This document shows, piece after piece, positions 57,157 to 64,000 of a stretch of DNA of 64,000 bases (positions are counted from its first letter, which is position 1; each line of letters begins with the position of its first letter). The DNA is from Sporosarcina sp. ACRSM. GTDB lineage: Bacteria; Bacillota; Bacilli; Bacillales_A; Planococcaceae. The notes beneath the pieces are model-generated. The model did no database searches. It had not been told where the DNA came from and worked only from the letters and a program-made list of their open reading frames with translations. The position numbers and the translations under genes were made by a program. Location of the stretch: NCBI RefSeq assembly GCF_022346545.1, contig NZ_JAKRNU010000004.1, forward strand, positions 1 through 64,000, in the 5' to 3' direction.

Positions 57157-58680
57157 GTGGATCATATGGGTGTGATATCTTTAATTCCGCCTATTATTGC
57201 AGTTGTTCTTGCGATTGTTACAAAAAATGTGATTGTCTCATTATTCTCGGGCGTTTATATTGGAGTCCTCATTCTTGTAGGGGGTCGTCCCCTCGAAGCA
57301 ACAATGGAAGTGATTGGGAACTACATATTTCCTCAAGTAGCGGATGGTTATAATGCTGCGGTGTTGGCTTTATTATTCTTTATTGGCGGATTTGTAGCGC
57401 TTATGGAAAAATCGGGCGGAGGGGCAGCGCTTGCTACGAATGCGATAAAACGTATTAATACCCGTGCTAAAGCACAAATATCAGCGTGGTTTGGTGGGAT
57501 TATCATCTTTTTCTCCGATTTGGGAACTCCACTAATTGTAGGGCCAATTTTTGAAAAGATTTTTGATAAGGCGAAAATTTCCAGGGAAAAACTTGCGTGG
57601 ATTATTGACTCAACGTCATCTCCTGTTGCGGTTTTAGTTCCATTCATTGGATGGGGCGTGTACATAATGGGACTTATCAAAAATGAGTTTGAATTGCTGA
57701 ATATCCATACGTCTGAATTCAGTACGCTTATTCAAGTTATTCCATTTCAGTTCTATGCTATATTGGCGGTTTCGATGGTGCCACTTGTGGCTCTTACAAA
57801 ACTTGACTTTGGACCGATGGCACGGGCGGAAAGAAGAGTACAGCAGACAGGTCAGTTATATTGGCCTTCATCAAAGCCTCTTAGAAAATTGGAAAGTGAG
57901 GAGGAGACCACTACTAATGGAAGAGCCATATTAATTTGGCTACCATTATTGGTATTGTTTATTACTTTATTCGGCTTATTAATTTCGTTCGGGTTCCCAT
58001 TTGAACCGGTACCTGGAAATGATTTTAGAGTTTCTTTAAGCGCCGCCTATTTATTTGCCGCATTAACGATTCTCATCTTAATGATTTTTTACAAAGTCAA
58101 AAAGTTTGGCGAAGTGATTGATATCTATACGACTGGGATGCAGAAAATGGTGTATGTCGCAGTGACGCTTGTTCTTGCATGGTCACTCGGAAAAGTTATC
58201 AATGAAATGGGAACGGCAGAATTTATCGTGGAAGCCATGAAAGGAAATGTACCAGCCTTCATCGTTCCTGCAATTTTATTCTTAGTCGGTTCTGGGATGG
58301 CGCTTGCAGCCGGAACATCATGGGGAACATTTGCAATCATGCTTCCGATTGCCATTCCTATGGCAGTAGGTCTGGACGCTCATCTATTAGTTTGCATAGG
58401 AGCAGTTCTATCGGGCGGTATATTCGGTGACCATAGTTCACCCATTTCCGATACGACAATCTTGTCATCGACAGGGGCCGGGGCTGATCATATTGACCAC
58501 GTGAAAACACAGTTTCCATATGCAGTCCTGAACGCAACTATTGCGTTCATCGGGTATGTTATAGCAGGGATTACAGGAAGCGCATTTACTGTAATCCTAA
58601 CAATAGGGATACTCATTATAACTATTTTCTTGTTGTCTAAAATACACTCAAAAAAGCATGACGAAAGGGTTGAAGTATAA
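57157..58680 (+). CDS. NhaC-family Na+/H+ antiporter
   Basis: A 507-residue transporter with about 11 membrane helices and signatures GGIIIFFSDLGTPLIVGPIF and GIFGDHSSPISDTTILSSTG. The family includes sodium/proton antiporters and malate/lactate exchangers (MleN). A GTG start follows GGGAGG. An ArgH-like gene begins in the very next base after its stop, so the transporter probably imports the substrate of that enzyme or works with its product. Confidence 0.85.
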   Translation: MDHMGVISLIPPIIAVVLAIVTKNVIVSLFSGVYIGVLILVGGRPLEATMEVIGNYIFPQVADGYNAAVLALLFFIGGFVALMEKSGGGAALATNAIKRINTRAKAQISAWFGGIIIFFSDLGTPLIVGPIFEKIFDKAKISREKLAWIIDSTSSPVAVLVPFIGWGVYIMGLIKNEFELLNIHTSEFSTLIQVIPFQFYAILAVSMVPLVALTKLDFGPMARAERRVQQTGQLYWPSSKPLRKLESEEETTTNGRAILIWLPLLVLFITLFGLLISFGFPFEPVPGNDFRVSLSAAYLFAALTILILMIFYKVKKFGEVIDIYTTGMQKMVYVAVTLVLAWSLGKVINEMGTAEFIVEAMKGNVPAFIVPAILFLVGSGMALAAGTSWGTFAIMLPIAIPMAVGLDAHLLVCIGAVLSGGIFGDHSSPISDTTILSSTGAGADHIDHVKTQFPYAVLNATIAFIGYVIAGITGSAFTVILTIGILIITIFLLSKIHSKKHDERVEV

Positions 58681-60009
58681 GTGAAACTTTGGGGTGGCCG
58701 ATTCACTGAACGTGAAGATGAAATCATGGAGAAATTCAATACATCTTTACCGGTGGACAATAGACTCTATCGTGAAGATATTACAGGAAGTATTGCACAT
58801 GTGAAAATGCTTCAGGAATGTGGATTATTGACAGACGCTGAAGGAGAAACGCTGATTAGTGGTCTTGAATCGATTCTGAATGATATCGAGTCGGGCGAAT
58901 TGAAAGTGGAAGGTGGATATGAAGATATCCATTCTTTTGTGGAAATGAATTTAACGAAAAGAATTGGTGACACAGGCAAGAAACTTCATACGGCTAGAAG
59001 TAGAAACGATCAAGTGGCAGTAGATATGAGACTGTATGCAAAAAATAAAGCCGGAGAAGTAGTAAATTCTCTACAGCAATTGATTGATTCGTTGAATAAA
59101 AAAGCGACGAACAATAATGTAATCATGCCTGGGTATACTCATTTGCAACGGGCACAAGTTGTCACATTCAGCCATCATCTCGGTGCGTATGTCCAAATGT
59201 TCAGCCGAGATAAAAAGAGAGTCCAAAATGCCATTACTATTTTGGATGAAAATCCGTTAGGCTGCGGTGCATTGGCAGGTACTACGCATAACATCGACCG
59301 CCAAATAACAACTGATCTTTTAGGATTTTCCAAATCAGTCGACAACTATTTAGATGGAGTCAGTGATCGGGATTATTTACTTGAGCTTATGTCCAACTTT
59401 TCAATTATGATGATGCATATGAGCCGGCTAAGTGAGGAACTTATTCTTTGGAGCAGCCAAGAGTTCCGTTTCATTGAAATGGATGAAGCATACTCAACAG
59501 GTAGCAGCATCATGCCGCAAAAGAAGAACCCGGATGCAGCTGAACTGATCAGAGGGAAGACGGGCAGAGTATATGGTTCTCTTTTTGCCTTTTTGACGAC
59601 ATTGAAAGGTTTGCCGCTTACTTATAACAAAGACATGCAAGAAGACAAAGAACAGTTTTTCGATGCCATTGATACTGTGATCGATTGTCTTGAAATCATG
59701 TCGAAAATGATCGAAACATTGCATGTGAAAGAAGAAAATATGAAAGCGGCCATTAAAGCGGGATTCTTGAATGCCACTGAAGTCGCCGACTATTTAGTGA
59801 GTAAAGGAACGGCGTTTAGGGATGCCCATGAAATCGTTGGAAAGCTAATCATTTATTGTGAAGAGGAAGGAAAGGCGATAGAGGATTTAACGATTGAAGA
59901 ACTGGCAAAGTTCAGTGGCGACATTACAGATGATATTTATGAATATATAGATTATGAAAATATCTTGAACAAAGGGAATAAAAAACTGATCAAGCAGATT
60001 AAAAAATGA
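58681..60009 (+). CDS. argH: ArgH-like argininosuccinate lyase family enzyme
   Basis: A 442-residue member of the aspartase/fumarase superfamily. It starts MKLWGGRFTEREDEIMEKFN at a GTG fused to the upstream stop. The family signature GSSIMPQKKNPD and the ARSRNDQVA and THLQRAQ motifs mean lyase chemistry releasing fumarate. Argininosuccinate lyase is the closest family, but argG is not adjacent, and here the gene is paired with a transporter and regulator, so an imported C-N succinate adduct could be the substrate. The symbol is by similarity only. Confidence 0.8.
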   Translation: MKLWGGRFTEREDEIMEKFNTSLPVDNRLYREDITGSIAHVKMLQECGLLTDAEGETLISGLESILNDIESGELKVEGGYEDIHSFVEMNLTKRIGDTGKKLHTARSRNDQVAVDMRLYAKNKAGEVVNSLQQLIDSLNKKATNNNVIMPGYTHLQRAQVVTFSHHLGAYVQMFSRDKKRVQNAITILDENPLGCGALAGTTHNIDRQITTDLLGFSKSVDNYLDGVSDRDYLLELMSNFSIMMMHMSRLSEELILWSSQEFRFIEMDEAYSTGSSIMPQKKNPDAAELIRGKTGRVYGSLFAFLTTLKGLPLTYNKDMQEDKEQFFDAIDTVIDCLEIMSKMIETLHVKEENMKAAIKAGFLNATEVADYLVSKGTAFRDAHEIVGKLIIYCEEEGKAIEDLTIEELAKFSGDITDDIYEYIDYENILNKGNKKLIKQIKK

Positions 60010-60025
60010 GGCCGATATTATATGG

Positions 60026-60071
60026 CTGATATGAGACCTGTCACTATACTTAGCGCCAGGTCTCATATCAG
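60026..60071. terminator. Convergent terminator after argH
   Basis: CTGATATGAGACCTG pairs perfectly with CAGGTCTCATATCAG, loop 16. It serves argH and the minus-strand gene that ends at 60090. Confidence 0.8.
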
Positions 60072-60089
60072 TAAAATGTTGGTTGATGA

Positions 60090-60728
60090 TCAGTCGCATC
60101 TATACTTGAAAGTAGGCTCGGTCTGAATGTAAAAAGCATTTCTTACTTGTGCACACCAATTGGCAAAGGCGGATCTCCATTCAGGTGTTTTAAAAAATTG
60201 ATCGACCGTTTGCGTATCGGAATGCCAAACGATAAAGAGGTTGAGTGGAGCAATGCCGCCAGCCCAAATGCCATTATTTGCGTCAGTATCTTCTTCCCTT
60301 ACTAATAATAAGGGGAGGCCGAATTGATAAGCCATTGAAGGTTCCACTTGTGAATAAACGGACCCTTGCCAGACGGGAGTTGTTGGTAAAGGTGTTGGCG
60401 GGGTAGTTTGTTCATTAAGCTCAACGGTCTGAACTTTAAAACGGCGAAGGTTTACGGCCAACATCCCATAGCTTGAAGAAACTAAGCGACGAATATCCGT
60501 TAAAATAGCTTCGGGATAACTTTCACTTAAAGGCAATGTACGCGGAAAAAGCAATGCATTCTCAATTTCTAAAATGAGCCGGTTGAGAAACCTTCGTTGC
60601 TTGTCATTTAAATGCGTTGTCGTACTTAAAAATATAGGAACACGATAGGCACGGTCAATGCACTCTTGATGTGCTGGACCTAATTTTGTTTCATCCCTGC
60701 GTGAAGAGTTATACATATCATTATTCAC
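60090..60728 (-). CDS. TIR- or deoxyribosyltransferase-like protein
   Basis: A 212-residue soluble protein of unrecognised family. A GTG start follows AAAGGAGGTGAGAAA. The first part has PIFLSTTTHLNDKQRRFLNR with an alpha/beta look (IFLS at residues 32-35). Residue Glu129 lies in YSQVEPSMAYQFGLPLLLV, a pattern like the catalytic Glu of the TIR/nucleoside-deoxyribosyltransferase superfamily. A proline-rich linker (TTPPTPLPTTP) separates the two parts, and WHSDTQTVDQFF is near the end. It could be an NAD- or nucleotide-consuming defence effector or a deoxyribosyltransferase; this is inference from motif shape alone. Confidence 0.5.
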   Translation of the reverse strand: MNNDMYNSSRRDETKLGPAHQECIDRAYRVPIFLSTTTHLNDKQRRFLNRLILEIENALLFPRTLPLSESYPEAILTDIRRLVSSSYGMLAVNLRRFKVQTVELNEQTTPPTPLPTTPVWQGSVYSQVEPSMAYQFGLPLLLVREEDTDANNGIWAGGIAPLNLFIVWHSDTQTVDQFFKTPEWRSAFANWCAQVRNAFYIQTEPTFKYRCD

Positions 60729-61102
60729 TTTCTCACCTCCTTTTTTAGTATATGGAAAAGGAATAAGTGAGATTGGACATAGCCGTTAGGTATCGTAAGT
60801 TAGTGAACAACTTTCAGTTTTGCATGATAGTGATTATATGCGAATAGTACAGGTCAAAAACCCTCTCGTTAATCAAAGAGAGGGTTTTTGGCCTTTATCA
60901 TATATTTATCATTCAATATTCCTATGCTTTTATGTGCAAAGATGAAATAGGATAACTTCATTAATTTTCGTAAATGGAATGATTTATTTAGATGATTAAC
61001 TGGAATTATGTTTGTTTTTGATTTAAAATCGAACCATATATAAATTGTTTATAATAACATTCGCCTTTTTGCTTGGATCGAATATGAAAAAGGAGTTATC
61101 AC
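60729..61102. other. Divergent gap with an orphan terminator-like hairpin
   Basis: The gap between the minus-strand TIR-like gene and the plus-strand OFA transporter holds the hairpin at 60852-60893 and a -10-like TATAAT at 61050-61055. I see no coding frame with a binding site. Confidence 0.6.
60852..60893. terminator. Orphan terminator-like hairpin
   Basis: GGTCAAAAACCCTCTC pairs with GAGAGGGTTTTTGGCC (16 bp with one G-T), loop 10. The stem contains the A- and T-runs. It lies in a divergent promoter gap with no gene ending there. Confidence 0.7.
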
Positions 61103-62368
61103 GTGAGGAAATTAGAGAATAAGTGGATACGTGCTGTTATTCCGGCGTTATTCATTCACTGTAGTATTGGTACAGTTTATTGTTGGTCATTGTTCAAGAA
61201 CGATATTGCCTCTTACATCGGAAAACCGATTGGTGAAGTGGAGTGGGCATTTAGTTTAGCTATTTTTGTCCTTGGTATGTCTGCGGCTTTTGGCGGAAGA
61301 TTTGTTGAGAAAGATATTCAGAAGTCCTCCCAGCTGGCGGCTTTATTTTTTGTCGTTGGGATGGCAGGAACGGGCTTCTTTATTTATCAAAAGTCATTGA
61401 TCGGTATTTATATTTCCTATGGGATTGTGATGGGGATTGGATTGGGGATCGGTTATTTAACACCGGTTAAAACATTGATGCTTTGGTTTGGGAAGCAAAA
61501 AGGGTTGGCAACCGGCTTTGCTGTTGCGGGTTTTGGCTTAGCGAAGGTAATTGCCAGTCCCTTAATGGAATCCCTACTTGGAGCAAGAAATAGTGATGGA
61601 AATTTAGTAAACGCAACAAATATCTATACCATGTTTTATCTGTTAGCAGGTATCTATTTGGTGATGATGTTGATTGGCCATTTGTTATTAAAGAAGCCAG
61701 CCGGGTATGAAGAAGAAAGTGTACAAAGCACGAGCTTCAGTTATAGAAAGGTGTTAACTAATAAAACATTTATCGGCATTTGGCTGATGTTTTATATTAA
61801 TATTACATGCGGATTGGCTTTAATATCCCAAGAAAAAGGTATTTTAGCGTTCATTGGGTTTGGGGCGATTGGTTTAGTCAGTTCGTTGACAGCTGTTTTT
61901 AATGCCGGCGGCCGCATCCTTTTCTCTTCATGGGGCGACCGATTACAAGACCGTAACTCCATCTATAAAATCATTTTCATCTCATCGATTACAGCTCTTC
62001 TATTAACCGTTGTGCTTGATGGAATTAATAACTCCAGCGCGATCCTGATTATACTTTTACTTTGTGTCGTCAATGCAGGGTACGGCGGAGGTTTTTCTTC
62101 TTTACCGCCATTATTGGCTGACCGCTTCAGTTTAAATAGTATTTCGACTGTACATGGGTTAGCTTTGTCTGCTTGGGCATTCGCAGGACTGACAGGCAAC
62201 CAGCTCAGCACGTTTATTCTAGAAAAGACACAATCGTATGACATGATGTTATATGTCATTATGGCTTTCTTCATGATTGCCACTCTAATTAGTCAGTTCG
62301 TTGTTAAACCTGATCCAGTAAACTTGGAAAGTGAAGAAATGGTAGCGAATGAAGTCATTGTAAAATAA
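61103..62368 (+). CDS. OFA-family MFS transporter
   Basis: A 421-residue 12-helix major-facilitator protein of the oxalate/formate antiporter family (FIHCSIGTVYCWSLFKNDI at the N-terminus, and GIGLGIGYLTPVKTLMLWF). It starts at a GTG after AAAAGGAG. Members carry oxalate, formate, lactate or other carboxylates; the substrate cannot be read from the sequence. It is transcribed alone and followed by a hairpin. Confidence 0.88.
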   Translation: MRKLENKWIRAVIPALFIHCSIGTVYCWSLFKNDIASYIGKPIGEVEWAFSLAIFVLGMSAAFGGRFVEKDIQKSSQLAALFFVVGMAGTGFFIYQKSLIGIYISYGIVMGIGLGIGYLTPVKTLMLWFGKQKGLATGFAVAGFGLAKVIASPLMESLLGARNSDGNLVNATNIYTMFYLLAGIYLVMMLIGHLLLKKPAGYEEESVQSTSFSYRKVLTNKTFIGIWLMFYINITCGLALISQEKGILAFIGFGAIGLVSSLTAVFNAGGRILFSSWGDRLQDRNSIYKIIFISSITALLLTVVLDGINNSSAILIILLLCVVNAGYGGGFSSLPPLLADRFSLNSISTVHGLALSAWAFAGLTGNQLSTFILEKTQSYDMMLYVIMAFFMIATLISQFVVKPDPVNLESEEMVANEVIVK

Positions 62369-62412
62369 AAGTAGAAATTCCACTCTTATTTAGATGCAAT
62401 CTGTAGGTAATG

Positions 62413-62464
62413 AAGACCACCTAGAACGTTGATAAGATAACGATTTAGGTGGTTTAGTCTTTTG
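62413..62464 (+). terminator. Terminator after the OFA transporter gene
   Basis: AGACCACCTA pairs with TAGGTGGTTT with mismatches, across an ~25-nt loop, followed by TCTTTT. Confidence 0.55.
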
Positions 62465-62798
62465 TATTATGTAAATTATCAAATCAAGTTGAACAAAAGA
62501 GTGAAATTCACAGTTTTTTTTTTAATATAACTGGAAATGTCGGATTTTGTCGGATTTAGTAAGTCTCCCTTAAAATGAAAAGATAACATTGTTTACTAGT
62601 CATGAAAGCGTTTACTAAGATATATCGAATTTTTACCGTGTGAATACTAGGATTTATTGTTGGAGTATGAGAATAGTTTCCTTGTGCACCGTTATTATTT
62701 TAAGGTGAGCCAAGATCTTGATGAAAAAGGTTGAACGGTTCGTCTGAGGGGAACTTCATTAATGAAGTGGTAAAGGTTTTTTAGAAAGGTGAAGATAT
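62465..62798. other. gltS upstream region
   Basis: A 330-bp gap holding a cre-like site (62602-62616), a T9 run at about 62513 and a short palindrome CTTCATTAATGAAG near 62752. No coding frame is supported. Confidence 0.6.
62602..62616 (+). promoter_or_regulatory. cre-like CcpA site upstream of gltS
   Basis: ATGAAAGCGTTTACT matches the B. subtilis cre consensus WTGNAARCGNWWWCA at 14 of 15 positions. Carbon catabolite control of the glutamate transporter is plausible. Confidence 0.6.
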
Positions 62799-63983
62799 AT
62801 GATTGAACTCAACCAGATTACAACTTTGTTTCTTGCAGTAGCTCTCTATCTGCTGGGAATGGCATTGGTAAACCGGATCGGATTCCTTAACCGGTTCCTG
62901 ATACCGGCGCCTGTCGTCGGCGGTTTGATATTTGCCATTTTAGCGCTCGTGTTGAAAACGACGGGGATTGTCGAGATTAAATTGGATACATCTTTGCAGT
63001 CGCTGTTCATGATCGCCTTCTTTACGACGGTTGGCCTAGGGGCAAGCTTCAAGCTCATTAAACTGGGTGGGAAGCTCTTAGTCATCTACTTGCTTTTATG
63101 TGGCGTCACGGTGTTCTTACAGAACGTCATTGGCGTTTCGTTTGCTCAATTGTTTGGAATTGACCCACTGTTGGGTGTCATGGCCGGAGCAGTTTCGATG
63201 AACGGAGGACATGGCGGTGCTGCAGCATATGGACAGACGATTGAAGGCTTGGGCGTTTCCTCAGCTTTGACGATTGGCATGGCTGCTGCCACACTTGGTC
63301 TAATTTGCGGTAGCCTTACGGGCGGCCCAGTTGCGCGGTATCTGATTAAGAAACACGACTTAAAGCCGGCATCGGGTGAAATAGAGGAGTATGTAGAGAA
63401 AGATGAGAAGCCGATTCAAGAGCGTTCGTTCATGATCCAGGTCGCCCTCATCACGTTCTCCATGGCAGTGGGAACGTATCTTGGTGATTTGTTTACGAAT
63501 GTGACCGGCTTCGTCCTGCCGTCCTATATCGGGGCGATGTTCGTGGCGGTCATTGTCCGGAATCTTGCCGACCGATTTATAAAAGGCACGGTGAACATGA
63601 AGGAAATCAACTTAATCGGTGACATTTCGCTTGCAATCTTTCTCTCGATGGCACTGATGAGCATCAAGCTGTGGGAAGTTGCAGATCTCGCTCTACCGCT
63701 CATCGGCATTATACTCATTCAAGTGATCGTCATCGTCTTGTATGCCATCTTTGTGATGTTCAGAATGCTTGGCAAGGACTACGATGCGGCTGTCATGATC
63801 TCCGGATTCTTAGGTCATGGGCTGGGTGCAACACCGAACGCAATGGCGAACATGTCAGCAACGGTGAGCAAGTATGGTCCTTCTCGCACGGCGTTCTTGG
63901 TCGTGCCAATTGTCGGTGCATTTCTGATTGACGTTGTATTTAGCGCGCCAATCATTATCGCGACCATCAACTTGTTCAAGTGA
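62799..63983 (+). CDS. gltS: Sodium/glutamate symporter GltS
   Basis: A 394-residue transporter with about 10-11 membrane helices and two conserved glycine-rich motifs, SMNGGHGGAAAYGQT and SGFLGHGLGATPNAMANM, the GltS family signature. It imports glutamate with sodium. The gene has a GAAAGGTGA site and is the last complete gene in the window. Confidence 0.93.
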   Translation: MIELNQITTLFLAVALYLLGMALVNRIGFLNRFLIPAPVVGGLIFAILALVLKTTGIVEIKLDTSLQSLFMIAFFTTVGLGASFKLIKLGGKLLVIYLLLCGVTVFLQNVIGVSFAQLFGIDPLLGVMAGAVSMNGGHGGAAAYGQTIEGLGVSSALTIGMAAATLGLICGSLTGGPVARYLIKKHDLKPASGEIEEYVEKDEKPIQERSFMIQVALITFSMAVGTYLGDLFTNVTGFVLPSYIGAMFVAVIVRNLADRFIKGTVNMKEINLIGDISLAIFLSMALMSIKLWEVADLALPLIGIILIQVIVIVLYAIFVMFRMLGKDYDAAVMISGFLGHGLGATPNAMANMSATVSKYGPSRTAFLVVPIVGAFLIDVVFSAPIIIATINLFK

Positions 63984-64000
63984 GTTACTGGAATGACTGT

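Noticed and set aside
11219-64000. tRNA genes
   Set aside because: I saw no cloverleaf-like stretch with TTCGA-type T-loops outside coding genes, though a dedicated scan was not possible.

Overview
The window is about 64 kb of chromosome around the replication origin of a low-to-moderate-GC, endospore-forming Bacillota. The gene order, the Noc, YyaC and WalHIJ proteins, and the strength of the Shine-Dalgarno sites point to the Bacillaceae/Planococcaceae; a Sporosarcina-like Planococcaceae member is my best guess (inference, no search was possible). Replication should start near 8.85-10.75 kb. Genes left of this point are all on the minus strand and nearly all genes right of it are on the plus strand, so both arms are co-oriented with their forks.

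Left arm (1-10.4 kb, minus strand): tandem promoters and leader of an rRNA operon that runs off the left edge, an HD-GYP-type protein with a substituted HD doublet, gyrA, gyrB, recF, an S4-domain protein, dnaN and dnaA. oriC is bipartite: DnaA boxes upstream of dnaA, and DnaA boxes with a DnaA-trio array and AT-rich tract between dnaA and dnaN.

Right arm core (10.9-41.7 kb): rpmH-rnpA-yidC-jag, mnmE-mnmG-rsmG, noc, soj-spo0J with two parS sites, DUF554, yyaC, mscS, DUF951, ychF, a membrane metalloprotease, rpsF-ssb-rpsR, yybS-gdpP-rplI-dnaB, an M23/LysM/G5 peptidase, the walRKHIJ-htrA cluster, a 54-aa CxxH/CxxC protein and rlmH. Compared with B. subtilis, remB and purA are absent from their usual places. 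Intergenic DNA holds a 7 x 40-bp tandem array, a two-copy ~122-bp repeat, a perfect Noc-binding site before walR, and two DnaA-box clusters away from oriC.

Accessory region (41.7-64 kb): it begins at rlmH, the integration site of staphylococcal SCC elements. A degenerate copy of the rlmH 3' end lies 955 bp downstream, with an XRE regulator between the two copies, which looks like an SCC-type scar. Next come a lactate dehydrogenase-family enzyme divergent from a 2-hydroxycarboxylate transporter; a c-di-GMP-I riboswitch with a terminator, followed by a chemoreceptor and a surface-anchored (SLH) amidase; two SDR enzymes divergent from a TetR regulator; a deaminase and a CMD-family protein; an aromatic-acid exporter-like protein; a regulator followed by an NhaC-family antiporter and an ArgH-like lyase; a TIR/deoxyribosyltransferase-like protein; an OFA-family MFS transporter; and GltS with a cre-like site. 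Small hairpin repeats of several families are scattered here.

The most interesting items are the riboswitch-chemoreceptor-surface amidase unit, the rlmH att-like repeats, the paired structured element at 39.3 and 53.3 kb, and the unassigned TIR-like protein.
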